Counted from the first letter of the stretch, positions 35,405-43,839 are shown. The stretch is DNA of 64,000 bases from Phaeospirillum sp. (GCA_030651575.1 JAUSFB010000044.1:62001-126000); one strand, 5' to 3'. The notes: generated by a model not told the origin, from the sequence alone. A program made the numbers and translations.

Positions 35405-36214
35405 TTAATCCTCGCCCGATGGGTCGCGAACATTGCGGTCGTAATGCGCCCTGTACTTGGCGGTGATCAGATCGGTTTTGACCATGACGCAGATATCTGT
35501 GGTATTGAACTGATGGTCGATGACCGCGCCATCACCGACAAATCCCCCCAGCCGGAGATAGCCCTTGATCAACGGCGGCAGTTCGGCCAGCGCCCGGCGC
35601 GGGTTATGGCTGTCGGCGGGCGCCAGCGCCATGTCCACGTAGAGATGGGGCAGGGCTCGCGGCCTGAGGGATTCCGGCGCGAGATGGTGGTGATAGAGAT
35701 AGCTGAGATGGCCCGCCAATTGTCGGGGGTCGGTGCCGGGCAGGCTGGCGCAGCCGAACATCAGATCGATGCCGTGATCGAAGACATAGGCGGCGATGCC
35801 GTCCCACAGCTTCTTCATGGTGGCGCCGTTGCGATGGGCGGCATCGACGCAAGACCGCCCCAACTCCATGAAATTGCCGCCATTGGCCAGGATGTTGGCG
35901 ATGTCGTATTCGCCCTCGGTGTAAAAGCGCCCAAAGGATTCGCCCACCTGGCGGCGGATCAGGCGATAGGTGCCGACCACTCCGGCGCCTCCCTTGCCCT
36001 TGGCGCGGTCGATCACCAGCAGGTGGTCGCTGACCCGGTCGAAGTCGTCGAAATCGCTGTGGCGCTCCCGCATGGCCGAGGTCGGCTTGGCCCCCATTTC
36101 CTCGTAGAAGACGCGGTACCGCAAGGCCTGGGCGGCGACGACTTCCTCATCGCTCTCGGCAAGTCTGACTTCAAGACGATCAGAGGCCTCGGCGGTCGGG
36201 GAAACGGGCTGCAT
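35405..36214 (-). CDS. olsB: L-ornithine N(alpha)-acyltransferase (OlsB, GNAT-like)
   Basis: Makes lyso-ornithine lipid from ornithine and a 3-hydroxyacyl-ACP; a cytosolic or membrane-associated protein. The 269-aa sequence has AQALRYRVFYEEMGAKP, GTYRLIRRQ, FMELGRSCVDAAHRNG and the late PPLIKGYLRLGGFVGDGAVID, all typical of this hemolysin-like acyltransferase family. AAGGAATC stands right before ATG 36214, so this start is preferred over more upstream ones at 36235 and 36289, the latter overlapping fur. It lies 52 bp after fur and just before olsA on the same strand. Confidence 0.85.
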   Translation of the reverse strand: MQPVSPTAEASDRLEVRLAESDEEVVAAQALRYRVFYEEMGAKPTSAMRERHSDFDDFDRVSDHLLVIDRAKGKGGAGVVGTYRLIRRQVGESFGRFYTEGEYDIANILANGGNFMELGRSCVDAAHRNGATMKKLWDGIAAYVFDHGIDLMFGCASLPGTDPRQLAGHLSYLYHHHLAPESLRPRALPHLYVDMALAPADSHNPRRALAELPPLIKGYLRLGGFVGDGAVIDHQFNTTDICVMVKTDLITAKYRAHYDRNVRDPSGED

Positions 36215-36266
36215 GATTCCTTTTGATTCCGTCATCGTCACGGCCCGATCAGTCGAGCCGCACGAC

Positions 36267-36698
36267 CTATTTGTCTTCCGGTTTGTCACCGGAAGTCAAC
36301 GGAACTCCATAGAGCTCCAGTCGATGCCCCACCAGCCGATAGCCATAGCGCAGGGCGATCTCGCGCTGCAAAGCCTCGATCTCGCTGCTGGTGAATTCGA
36401 CGACGCTGCCGGATTGCATATCGATCAGATGATCGTGGTGGTCGCCCGCGGACTCCTCGTAGCGCGCCCGGCCGTCGCCGAAGTCGTGACGCTCCAGGAT
36501 GTCCGCCTCTTCGAACAGCCGGACGGTCCGGTAAACCGTGGCGATGCTGATATGTGGATCGATCTGGGTGGCGCGACGATAGACCTCTTCCACATCGGGA
36601 TGATCGGCCGATTCGGACAAGACGCGCGCGATGACCCGACGCTGGTCGGTCATCTTCATGCTCTTGTCGATACAGCGCTGCTCGATCCGGGAAACCAT
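36267..36698 (-). CDS. fur: Ferric/manganese uptake regulator, Fur family
   Basis: Metal-responsive repressor of 143 aa. The N-terminal winged helix contains MTDQRRVIARVLSESADHPD and ISIATVYRTVRLFEEADILERH. The metal-binding and dimer part has the HHDHLIDMQSGSVVEF motif. In alphaproteobacteria this type (Fur/Mur) may sense Mn as well as Fe; which metal applies here is not visible. The ATG at 36698 is chosen because ACGGA lies 6 nt upstream. It lacks the haem-regulatory motif of Irr. It lies between mucR and olsB, all on the minus strand. Confidence 0.92.
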   Translation of the reverse strand: MVSRIEQRCIDKSMKMTDQRRVIARVLSESADHPDVEEVYRRATQIDPHISIATVYRTVRLFEEADILERHDFGDGRARYEESAGDHHDHLIDMQSGSVVEFTSSEIEALQREIALRYGYRLVGHRLELYGVPLTSGDKPEDK

Positions 36699-36791
36699 GG
36701 CCATTCCGTCAGCTGGCAAGAACAAGACGACCCCGAACCGGCGGCGTCACGAAGGAACTCCCCCGGACGCCCCGATATTCAGGCGATTGGA

Positions 36792-37211
36792 TCAGATCGT
36801 CCGCTTCCGCTTGCGCGGCTTGGTGCCCAGGCCGATCTTCTTGGCCAGGGTCGAACGATGCTGGGCGTAATTGGGCGCGACCATCGGGTAATCGACGGCC
36901 AGGCCCCAACGCTCGCGGTACTCTTCCGGGCTCATGTTGTAAGCCGTCTTGAGGTGGCGCTTCAGCATTTTCAGCTTCTTGCCGTCTTCCAGGCAGATGA
37001 TGTAATCGGGCGTGACCGACTTCTTCACCGCGATGGCCGGCTGCGGCCGTTCGGGCACAACCGGGACATTGCCGACGGAGGAGAGCGTCCGGTAGACCTC
37101 CTGAATCAGGTGAGGAAGATCGCTGACCGCTACGCTATTGTTTGCAACGTGCGCCGCCACGATTTCAGTGGTAAGCGACAGCAGGTTGCCGTTGTTCGAG
37201 TGCTCTGACAT
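36792..37211 (-). CDS. MucR/Ros-family transcriptional regulator
   Basis: DNA-binding regulator of 139 aa found mainly in alphaproteobacteria, where homologues control surface polysaccharide, motility and virulence genes. The prokaryotic zinc-finger region is visible as ICLEDGKKLKMLKRHLKTAY, with a Cys-x2-Asp-x9-His-x3-His ligand set, followed by MSPEEYRERWGL. The N-terminal half (LTTEIVAAHVANNSVAVSDL) mediates oligomerisation. A basic tail (GTKPRKRKRTI) is present. It is divergent from a TusA-like gene. Confidence 0.92.
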   Translation of the reverse strand: MSEHSNNGNLLSLTTEIVAAHVANNSVAVSDLPHLIQEVYRTLSSVGNVPVVPERPQPAIAVKKSVTPDYIICLEDGKKLKMLKRHLKTAYNMSPEEYRERWGLAVDYPMVAPNYAQHRSTLAKKIGLGTKPRKRKRTI

Positions 37212-37307
37212 CTAGAGCATGCCTCCAAATTCGACGATGGCTCTGTATAAATCTTTCACCCGACCGTGGCAATAACCAATACGACAAATGAAAGTGACGA
37301 ATTCAGC

Positions 37308-37556
37308 ATGACTGAGAAGCCAAACTACAGCCTTGACATCACAAATGAGGTCTGTCCGATGACCTTCGTCAAGACAAAGTTACTGCTGGAACGCATGCCA
37401 TCCGGTGAGGTGGTCGAGGTGCGCCTCAAAGGTTCCGAGCCCCTCGGCAATGTTCCGAGATCCATAACCGAACTCGGCCATGACATCCTGAGAACGGTAC
37501 GCGAGGACGGAGAGCCCAATGACGGCATCCACCGCATTCTCATTCGAAAGAAATAA
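37308..37556 (+). CDS. TusA/SirA-like sulfurtransferase protein
   Basis: A small 82-aa TusA-fold protein. The sulfur-carrying cysteine is in NEVCPMTFVKTKLLLERM near residue 16, and VEVRLKGSEPLGNVPRSITE follows. The motif is CPMT, not the classical CPxP, which marks a sub-group distinct from tRNA-thiolating TusA; the role may be general sulfur trafficking. A GTG at 37266 would add 14 residues but has no ribosome-binding site. It shares a 96-bp divergent gap with mucR. The partner genes of the tusBCDE pathway are not nearby. Confidence 0.78.
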   Translation: MTEKPNYSLDITNEVCPMTFVKTKLLLERMPSGEVVEVRLKGSEPLGNVPRSITELGHDILRTVREDGEPNDGIHRILIRKK

Positions 37557-37588
37557 AACCTTTTAATCAGTATGGTTACTGATGCCGG

Positions 37589-38074
37589 CTATGGCTGGAT
37601 TATAACCGGACCAATATGCCGACGCATAGTGACGGCGTCGATACCTCCGTAATAGCCTTTCCGGAGCCCCACCCGCTCGAAGCCGTGGCGCCCATAGAGG
37701 GTCACGGCGGCGACATTGTCGGCCGCCGCCTCCAGGAACATGCTGGCCGCTCCCGCCGTCGCGGCCGCATCCATGGCGGCCCGCAGCAGCACCCCGCCCA
37801 GGCCCCGCCGCCGCCAGGGCGGCAACACGGCGATGGTCAGGATTTCGGCCTCGTCCAGCACCCGTCCCCACAGCACCAGACCGGCCGGTCCGGGAGCGGT
37901 CCCGCCGGGACGCAGCGAGCCGCCATCCACCGCGATCAGCCCCTCGGTCCCCGGCATGTTCAAGACCTCGGCCATGGACCGCGCGCTCCATGGCTCGGCG
38001 AAACACACCGCATGCATCCCCGCCAGCAGCGCGGCATGCACCATGCCGGCCGGCAGCAGCTCGATTCCGGTCAC
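37589..38074 (-). CDS. rimI: Ribosomal-protein-alanine N-acetyltransferase (RimI)
   Basis: GNAT enzyme that acetylates the N-terminal alanine of S18 and possibly other proteins. The 161-aa form starts at GTG 38074, overlapping the tsaB stop as GTGA; the frame runs further upstream only inside tsaB. EPWSARSMAEVLNM, LTIAVLPPWRRRGLGGVLLRA (acetyl-CoA loop) and EAAADNVAAVTLYGRHGFERVGLRKGYY (shown here in blocks) match the family. Coupling with tsaB is common in bacteria. The N-terminal half is Ala/Gly-rich but otherwise normal. Confidence 0.9.
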   Translation of the reverse strand: MTGIELLPAGMVHAALLAGMHAVCFAEPWSARSMAEVLNMPGTEGLIAVDGGSLRPGGTAPGPAGLVLWGRVLDEAEILTIAVLPPWRRRGLGGVLLRAAMDAAATAGAASMFLEAAADNVAAVTLYGRHGFERVGLRKGYYGGIDAVTMRRHIGPVIIQP

Positions 38075-38721
38075 CGCGATACCGTGACGTCGGGAGGGCG
38101 AAGATAGAGCGGCTCCGGCGGCAAGGAGAGGCCGGCGCTCCATTGCGCCGCCGCCACCTCGGCGACCATGGCGGCATCGGGCCAGCCGGCCGAACTGGCC
38201 AGGACCGCTTCGGTCAGCAGCCCGAGCAGCCGGGGCGCGGCATCGCCGGCCAGCACCACCGGCCCCGCGACCAAGGCCGCCGCCTGCTCGGGCAGCAGGG
38301 CCGCAACATCGCCCAACGGCCGCAGATCGGCGTCGAAGGCCTGGAGCCAGGCCTCGTCCCGCCGGGAATCGATGGCGACCAGCACGGTCCGCCCGGCCCG
38401 TTCGGCCGGCGGCACCATGGCCGCCACTGCCAGCGGCGTCGAAACCCCGGCCAGCGGCAGACCGGAGGCCAAGGCGAAGCCGCGCGCCGCCGCCAGACCG
38501 ATCCGCAGGCCGGTGAACGCCCCTGGCCCCACCGTGACCGCCAGCAGATCGAGGCCGGCGAAGTCAAGGCCGGCCTCGGCCATGACCTCCGCCACCATGG
38601 GGATCAGCGCCTCGCTTTGACCGCGCGCCATGTCGCGCAGCCGGCGCGACAGAACGACGCCGTCGCGCCACAAGGCGGCGGAGCAGGCCGAAGTCGAGGT
38701 GTCGATGGCAAGAACGATCAT
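38071..38721 (-). CDS. tsaB: tRNA threonylcarbamoyladenosine biosynthesis protein TsaB
   Basis: Non-catalytic ASKHA-fold partner of TsaD in t6A37 synthesis of tRNAs. The 216-aa protein starts MIVLAIDTSTSACSAALW. LLAVTVGPGAFTGLRIGLAAARGFA, near residue 62, is its strongest signature. AVIDSRR-type sequence (LVAIDSRRDEAWLQAF) follows. It comes first in a two-gene minus-strand unit with rimI and is divergent from the VanX-like gene with 43 bp between starts. Confidence 0.93.
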   Translation of the reverse strand: MIVLAIDTSTSACSAALWRDGVVLSRRLRDMARGQSEALIPMVAEVMAEAGLDFAGLDLLAVTVGPGAFTGLRIGLAAARGFALASGLPLAGVSTPLAVAAMVPPAERAGRTVLVAIDSRRDEAWLQAFDADLRPLGDVAALLPEQAAALVAGPVVLAGDAAPRLLGLLTEAVLASSAGWPDAAMVAEVAAAQWSAGLSLPPEPLYLRPPDVTVSR

Positions 38722-38764
38722 GGGGCCGCTATACTGCCGGTTTCCGAGAAAAGAAAGGGCGAAG

Positions 38765-39340
38765 ATGTTTCCGCTGGTCCCCGTAAGCGCCGCCGCGTTC
38801 GATCTGGACGTGGCGTTGGCCTATGCCACCGCCGACAACTTCACCGGCAAGCCGGTCTACCGGGCCGAGGCCGGGTGTTGGCTGCACGCCGACGCCGCCC
38901 GCCTGCTGGCCCGCACGGTCGAACTGGCGCGCCCCCTGGGCCTGCGGCTTCGGGTTCTGGACGCCTTCCGCCCCGCCGAGGCGCAGTGGGTGTTGTGGAA
39001 CCACACCCCCGATCCCGGTTTCCTCGCCGATCCGCGCCGGGGCTCGCCTCACTCCATGGGGGCGGCGGTCGATCTCGATCTGATCGATATCGCCAGCGGC
39101 CAAGCCCTCGACATGGGAACCGCCTTCGACGAATTCACCCCCCGTTCCCATCACGGCAATCAGGATATTTCCCCCCAGGCCCAACGCAACCGCCATCTGC
39201 TGATGGGGCTGATGACCACCGCCGGCTGGGATTTCTACCGCCATGAGTGGTGGCACTATCAGATGTTCAACGCTCGCGCCAACTATCCGGTGCTGTCGGA
39301 CACCCTGCTTGGCCCCGATGGGATGATGCCGCCCGGCTGA
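38765..39340 (+). CDS. D-alanyl-D-alanine dipeptidase (VanX/DdpX family)
   Basis: Zinc peptidase that splits D-Ala-D-Ala. The 191-aa protein has LRVLDAFRPAEAQWVLW, the zinc motif SPHSMGAAVDLDL (His and Asp ligands) and the catalytic EWWHYQMF (Glu and third ligand His). There is no clear signal peptide, so it probably acts in the cytosol on recycled dipeptide, like DdpX. No vancomycin-resistance cluster (vanH, vanA) is near, so cell-wall recycling is more likely than resistance. The ATG at 38765 follows AAAGGGCGAAG. Confidence 0.88.
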   Translation: MFPLVPVSAAAFDLDVALAYATADNFTGKPVYRAEAGCWLHADAARLLARTVELARPLGLRLRVLDAFRPAEAQWVLWNHTPDPGFLADPRRGSPHSMGAAVDLDLIDIASGQALDMGTAFDEFTPRSHHGNQDISPQAQRNRHLLMGLMTTAGWDFYRHEWWHYQMFNARANYPVLSDTLLGPDGMMPPG

Positions 39341-39386
39341 GGCCGTCTCGGCGGTGCGGCTTCCAAGCCGCCTTTTCCTTCGATGA

Positions 39387-39668
39387 TCAAGATGGGACGA
39401 TGTCTTCGTAAAGCCGCCGCGCCTCGACCGCCGGGCGGCGGGCCTCGGCCAGCGCCAGAACCCGCACCCGGCGCCATTTCGGGCCGGTGGGGAAAATCAG
39501 TTCGTCCCCGGGAGATACCGGCTGGGCCGGCTTGGTCGCCGGCCGGCCGTTAAGGTGGACTTCACCGGCATCGATCATCCGGGTCGCCAGGGTGCGCGAT
39601 TTGCAAAACCGGGCGAAAAACAGCCACTTGTCCAGACGCAACCCGGTGGAAGCGATCCGATCGACCAT
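39387..39668 (-). CDS. S4-domain RNA-binding protein (Hsp15-like)
   Basis: A 93-aa protein that is nearly only an S4 domain: STGLRLDKWLFFARFCKSRT, then VHLNGRPATKPAQPVSPGDELIF. A short basic tail follows (GPKWRRVRVLALAEARR). Hsp15 of this type binds stalled 50S subunits with nascent chains; the same role is likely but untested. It is followed, on the same strand, by nothing clearly linked, and lies 15 bp downstream of the zinc-ribbon gene. Confidence 0.88.
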   Translation of the reverse strand: MVDRIASTGLRLDKWLFFARFCKSRTLATRMIDAGEVHLNGRPATKPAQPVSPGDELIFPTGPKWRRVRVLALAEARRPAVEARRLYEDIVPS

Positions 39669-39683
39669 GCCGCGCCGAAGCCG

Positions 39684-40715
39684 CTACTTGGCCTCGGGCT
39701 TGGCCTCCGCCGGCGGCGGAGCGGCCGGAGCCGGGGTCTGAGTCTGGGGCGGAGCCGGAGGTTGAGCCGGAGGCGCGGGGGCCACATCGGGGATAACCGG
39801 TGGGGCCAGCGGCTTGGGCGCCGGCGGGGCCGGCTTGGCGTCGGCGGCGGACTCGACGAAGACCACCACCACCTCGACGGCATTGGGGTCGGGACGCTCC
39901 AGCATGATCTTGAAGCTGGCGGTACCCTGGGGGTCCAGCGCCGTGACCGGCGGCTGCGACAGCTTTTCCTGGACCGGCAGCTTGTTCTTGTCCATGAGCA
40001 CCAGCTTCATGGTCGGAACCGGTCGGACCCGATCGGTGATATTGGCGATGATGCCGCGCACCACCAGCACATCGGTGTCGTTATGGACGAAACGCTCCGG
40101 CGTGCCGGCCTTGCGCAGCTCCAACCCGGCGCCGGGCTTTTCATGCCGCAACCCGACCTGAGCCATCAGCTCGCCGGCCTCCGGCACGAATTCCACCACC
40201 TGATCCTGGAAGTAGTAGCCAGCCCCGCCAAGACCGCCCAGCACCAGCAGGATCAACAGCACCCACAGGAAGCCGGTGCCCTTCTTCGCATCGGGTTGCG
40301 CGGTGGAAAATACGTCGGGAATCGGTTGCGGCCCGTCATCCAGCAGGGTGTTGGACGACAGATCATCATCGCCCGGCTCGGGGGCGATGCGGCGGCCGAA
40401 ATTGGGAATCGGCGGAGACTCGATATCAAAATCGTCCAGGTCGGACTCGCTGCTCCGCCCTGCCGGGGGAGTGGGCGCGTCGAACCGCGGTTCCTGCCGG
40501 TCCGGCTCGGACTGCGGCGGGGGCGAGAATGCCGAGGGGGCAGAGAAGGACGGGCCGCCGAGGTCGAAATCGGCGTCTTCCTCTTCCATGACCATCAGCG
40601 GTTGCTGATGCCACTTGTGCCCGCACTTGGCACACTTCAGCTTGCGCCCGGTCGCGCCGAGCGCCGAATCCGGGATCGAGAAGTTGGTCGCGCAGTTCGG
40701 ACAGCTGATGAGCAT
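39684..40715 (-). CDS. Zinc-ribbon (MJ0042) and DUF3426-type membrane protein
   Basis: A 343-aa protein starting with an MJ0042 zinc ribbon (MLISCPNCATNFSIP, KCAKCGHKW). A long acidic, Pro-rich disordered segment follows, then one membrane helix (FLWVLLILLVLGGLGGAGYYF) near residue 190. An outer domain with FVHNDTDVLVVRGIIANITDR is next, and the end is a Pro/Ala-rich tail. The predicted layout is zinc ribbon in the cytosol, DUF3426 domain in the periplasm. In alphaproteobacteria this gene often stands opposite ftsE, as here. ATG 40715 is chosen because it begins the zinc ribbon. Confidence 0.82.
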   Translation of the reverse strand: MLISCPNCATNFSIPDSALGATGRKLKCAKCGHKWHQQPLMVMEEEDADFDLGGPSFSAPSAFSPPPQSEPDRQEPRFDAPTPPAGRSSESDLDDFDIESPPIPNFGRRIAPEPGDDDLSSNTLLDDGPQPIPDVFSTAQPDAKKGTGFLWVLLILLVLGGLGGAGYYFQDQVVEFVPEAGELMAQVGLRHEKPGAGLELRKAGTPERFVHNDTDVLVVRGIIANITDRVRPVPTMKLVLMDKNKLPVQEKLSQPPVTALDPQGTASFKIMLERPDPNAVEVVVVFVESAADAKPAPPAPKPLAPPVIPDVAPAPPAQPPAPPQTQTPAPAAPPPAEAKPEAK

Positions 40716-40857
40716 GGTTCTCGAAGACCCAGAAAGACGTACTTTCTTATAGGCTGGAGCGAAGGCCAACACAAGGGGTGCTGGTCAACTTGGCGAGGGT
40801 ATGTGGACAACAGGGATGCGCCCGTGCCATCCTTCGCCGGGTTTGGGAGAAGACGCC

Positions 40858-41565
40858 GTGCGGCATCGCCCTCGTGGGGAAAATATCATTCGTTTCGACA
40901 GTGTCGGGCTTCGTTACGGCCTGGGGCCGGAAGTGCTTCAGGATGTCACGTTCGCCTTACCGTCGGGCTCGTTCCATTTTCTGACCGGCCCCTCGGGAGC
41001 CGGCAAATCGTCGTTGCTGCGCCTGATGTATCTGGGATTGCGGCCGACCCGCGGCCGGGTGGTGCTGTTCGACCGCGATATCGCCACCACCAAACGCTAC
41101 GAGTTGCCGGCCCTGCGCCGCCGCATCGGGGTGGTGTTCCAGGACTTCCGCCTGCTCGACCACCTGACGGCGCTGGACAATGTCGCCCTGCCGCTGCGGG
41201 TGCGCGGCGTGCGGGAATCCGAAATTCAAAAACATGTCCCCGAACTGTTGTCCTGGGTGGGACTGGCCGACCATCTGGGCGCCAAGCCCTCGACCTTGTC
41301 GGGCGGGCAAAAGCAGCGCGTCGCCATCGCGCGGGCCGTGATCGGCCGTCCCGACCTGCTGCTGGCCGACGAACCCACCGGCAATGTGGACGATACCATC
41401 GCCATGCGCCTGATGTATCTGTTCGAGGAACTGAACAAGCTGGGCACCACCATCGTGGTCGCCACCCATAATGAACTGCTGGTCCGGCGCTTCGCCCATC
41501 TGCCCAGGGTCCATATCGAGCACGGCATGGTGACCAAGCTCCGCGAACAGACGGAGCCGGAGTGA
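40858..41565 (+). CDS. ftsE: Cell division ATP-binding protein FtsE
   Basis: ABC-type ATPase that works with FtsX at the division site to control wall hydrolases. The 235-aa product has Walker A GPSGAGKSSLL, QDFRLLDHLTALDNVALPL, the signature LSGGQKQRVAIARA and Walker B LLLADEPTGNVDD. GTG 40858 is chosen: GGGAGAAG lies a few bases upstream and the N-terminus then fits the family, whereas the ATG at 40801 adds an unrelated 19-residue stretch. The stop overlaps the ftsX start (TGATG). Confidence 0.93.
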   Translation: MRHRPRGENIIRFDSVGLRYGLGPEVLQDVTFALPSGSFHFLTGPSGAGKSSLLRLMYLGLRPTRGRVVLFDRDIATTKRYELPALRRRIGVVFQDFRLLDHLTALDNVALPLRVRGVRESEIQKHVPELLSWVGLADHLGAKPSTLSGGQKQRVAIARAVIGRPDLLLADEPTGNVDDTIAMRLMYLFEELNKLGTTIVVATHNELLVRRFAHLPRVHIEHGMVTKLREQTEPE

Positions 41566-42455
41566 TGTTCGGCCGCCATTCCGACCTGCCCCTGACCGGC
41601 GACGCCACCTCGCGCTTCCTGCCCTGGCTGGTGGCGCTGATGGTGTTCATGGCTTCCATGGCGGTGGCCGGGGCCTTTGTCATCAGCGGCATCATCGACC
41701 GCTGGGACCACGACGTCTCGGGCACGCTGACGGTTCAGGTGCTGCCCGCCGGCGGCGATCACGCCGAGGCCGCCACCGACGAGCGGGTACGGCTGGCGGT
41801 CGAGGTCATGCGCAAGGTGCCCGGCGTGCTGATGGTCAAGGCCTTTGACAAAAAGCGGACCCTGGCCCTGCTGGAGCCCTGGCTGGGCGGCACCGACGTG
41901 GTTCAGGACCTGCCGCTGCCGCGCCTGATTGACGTCACCGTCGACTCCAGCATCCGCCTGGATCTGGCCGAGATTTCCGAACGCCTGTCCCATGCGGTGC
42001 CGGGCGCCTCGCTCGACGACCACCGGGTCTGGCTGTCGCGGCTGATCAATCTGTCGCGCACCATGCAGTGGCTGGCGGTGGTGGTCGTACTGCTGATCGG
42101 CGCGGTGACCTCGGCCACCGTGGTCTACGGCACCCGCACCGGCATGGCGGTCCATCACGGCATCATCGAGGTGCTGCACCTGATCGGCGCCCATGACGAC
42201 TACATCGCCCGTCAGTTCGCCGACCGTGCCTTCGCGCTGGGTATCGCCGGCGGCCTGATGGGCCTGGGCATGGCCATACCGGCGCTGACCGCCATCGGCT
42301 GGGCCGCCCGACGGCTGGAGGGCGGCTTTCTGCCGAGCCTCAGCCTATCCATCCTCGGCTATGTCTCCATCGGCCTGCTGCCGTTGCTGGCCGCCGGCCT
42401 GTCCATGCTGACGGCGCGCCTGACCGTGCATGGCACCCTGTCGCGCATGCCATGA
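41565..42455 (+). CDS. ftsX: Cell division protein FtsX
   Basis: Membrane partner of FtsE. The 296-aa protein has an N-terminal helix (FLPWLVALMVFMASMAVAGAFVI split about one membrane span), a periplasmic domain to about residue 165, and three more helices, the FtsX arrangement. SLDDHRVWLSRLINLSRTMQW and EVLHLIGAHDDYIARQFADRA are characteristic. The ATG at 41565 overlaps the ftsE stop; a GTG 3 bp before is possible. Its stop overlaps the next start by ATGA. Confidence 0.92.
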   Translation: MFGRHSDLPLTGDATSRFLPWLVALMVFMASMAVAGAFVISGIIDRWDHDVSGTLTVQVLPAGGDHAEAATDERVRLAVEVMRKVPGVLMVKAFDKKRTLALLEPWLGGTDVVQDLPLPRLIDVTVDSSIRLDLAEISERLSHAVPGASLDDHRVWLSRLINLSRTMQWLAVVVVLLIGAVTSATVVYGTRTGMAVHHGIIEVLHLIGAHDDYIARQFADRAFALGIAGGLMGLGMAIPALTAIGWAARRLEGGFLPSLSLSILGYVSIGLLPLLAAGLSMLTARLTVHGTLSRMP

Positions 42456-43075
42456 CCGCGCGGCCAAGGCTTAACCGCGCCGCGCTGGCGACCGGCATCA
42501 TTCTCGGCGCCCTGATCGGGGCCTGGGGCGGCGGCCTGCTGATGTTCGCCACCTCGCTGGACACCGTCGTCGAGGACCGCGATACCGTCACCGACGCCAT
42601 CGTGGTGCTGACCGGCGGCAGCGACCGCCTGTCCAGCGGCTTGACCCTGCTGGAGGCCGGCAAGGCCCGCAAACTGTTCATCTCCGGGGTGCATAAGGGG
42701 GTTGATCTGCCCGAACTGTTGCGCCAGGCCCGTCCCCAGCAGGCCGAGCCTCCGTGCTGCATCGTTTTGGGCCACGCCGCCGACGATACCGCCGGCAATG
42801 CCGCCGAGACCGCAGCCTGGATGGGAGCCGAGCGCTTCACCTCGCTGCGGCTGGTGACAGCCGCCTATCACATGCGCCGCTCCATCCTGGAATTCCGCCG
42901 CGCCATGCCCAAGGTCGTCATCGTCGCCCACCCAGTGTTTCCCGACGCGTTCAAGCGGGAACAGTGGTGGCGCTGGCCGGGAACCGCCCATCTGCTCGCC
43001 ACCGAATACACCAAATACCTGGGCGCGCAGGCGCGACGCCTGTTCTTTCCGAAATCACCCGAGAGAAAACCGTGA
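42452..43075 (+). CDS. YdcF-like (DUF218) membrane-anchored protein
   Basis: A 207-aa protein with one N-terminal membrane helix (LATGIILGALIGAWGGGLLMF) followed by a DUF218 domain. The start of this domain is DAIVVLTGGSDRLSSGLTLLEAG; GNAAETAAWM and the SSxHMxR-like segment LVTAAYHMRRSILEF follow. Some relatives (ElyC, SanA) affect envelope and peptidoglycan lipid carriers. The exact reaction is unknown. It is coupled to ftsX (ATGA) and to the PlsC-type gene (GTGA), suggesting a joint envelope role. Confidence 0.82.
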   Translation: MTARPRLNRAALATGIILGALIGAWGGGLLMFATSLDTVVEDRDTVTDAIVVLTGGSDRLSSGLTLLEAGKARKLFISGVHKGVDLPELLRQARPQQAEPPCCIVLGHAADDTAGNAAETAAWMGAERFTSLRLVTAAYHMRRSILEFRRAMPKVVIVAHPVFPDAFKREQWWRWPGTAHLLATEYTKYLGAQARRLFFPKSPERKP

Positions 43076-43803
43076 CCGCCGTCGGATCCGCACTGTTCAT
43101 TCTGTTCATCTGGGTATGGACCATTACGCTCTCCACCTTGTACCTGCCGCTGCTGCTGCTGCCGCGCAAACTGATGCGGCCGGCGATTCTGTTCTGGTTG
43201 GCCGGCGTCCTGGGAGCGCTGCGCCGGCTGACCGGCCTGGGCTTCGAGCTGCGGGGCCGCGAGAACCTTCCCGCCGGTCCGTTTCTGGTCGCCTCCAAGC
43301 ATCAGTCGGCCTTCGAGACCTTTGCTTTTCACCTGGTGCTGAACGACCCGGCCTATATTCTGAAACGCGAGCTTCTGTGGATACCTTTCTTCGGCTGGTA
43401 CCTGGGCAAGAGCGGCGTCGTCGCCATCGACCGCTCGGCTGGCACCAAGGCGTTGAAAGCAATGGTCAAGGGCGCCGAGGCCGCAACGGCCCAGGGTCGC
43501 CCGGTGGTGATCTTCCCCGAAGGCACCCGCGCTGCCCCCGGCGCCAAGCTTCCCTACCATTCCGGCGTGGCCATGCTGTACGGGTCGCTGAAGCTTCCCG
43601 TCATACCGATCGCCTTGAATTCCGGGCTGTTCTGGCGGCGGCGCGGCTTCCTCAAGCGGCCCGGAATCATCACCATCGAAGTCCTGCCGGCCATCGCACC
43701 CGGCCTGGATCGCAAAGCCTTCATGGCCGAGCTGGAGTCCCGCATCGAGACCGCCTCCGACCGGCTGATCGACGAGGCGCGCCAAACCTTTCCCAATCTG
43801 TAA
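43072..43803 (+). CDS. 1-acyl-sn-glycerol-3-phosphate acyltransferase (PlsC family)
   Basis: Makes phosphatidic acid by acylating lysophosphatidic acid; inner-membrane protein. The 243-aa product has a first helix (LFILFIWVWTITLSTLYLPL), the catalytic SKHQSAFETF (HX4E rather than HX4D), GVVAIDRSAG and VVIFPEGTRAAPG. The HX4E form is common in alphaproteobacterial members. It starts at GTG 43072, overlapping the YdcF-like stop. It is probably the housekeeping PlsC, since the homologue at 34600 is linked to ornithine lipid synthesis. Confidence 0.88.
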   Translation: MTAVGSALFILFIWVWTITLSTLYLPLLLLPRKLMRPAILFWLAGVLGALRRLTGLGFELRGRENLPAGPFLVASKHQSAFETFAFHLVLNDPAYILKRELLWIPFFGWYLGKSGVVAIDRSAGTKALKAMVKGAEAATAQGRPVVIFPEGTRAAPGAKLPYHSGVAMLYGSLKLPVIPIALNSGLFWRRRGFLKRPGIITIEVLPAIAPGLDRKAFMAELESRIETASDRLIDEARQTFPNL

Positions 43804-43820
43804 CGGCTCCCTCCCCCGCC

Positions 43821-43837
43821 GGGTGGGTCACCCACCC
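43821..43837. terminator. Hairpin after the ftsEX-ydcF-plsC operon
   Basis: GGGTGGG (43821-43827) and CCCACCC (43831-43837) pair perfectly across a TCA loop, 18 bp after the plsC-type stop. No T-run follows, so it would be a weak or Rho-aided terminator. Confidence 0.4.
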
Positions 43838-43839
43838 GC

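Noticed and set aside
38765-39340. Vancomycin-resistance gene vanX
   Set aside because: No vanH, vanA, vanR or vanS nearby, no transfer signs and a Gram-negative setting; a DdpX-like recycling enzyme is more likely.
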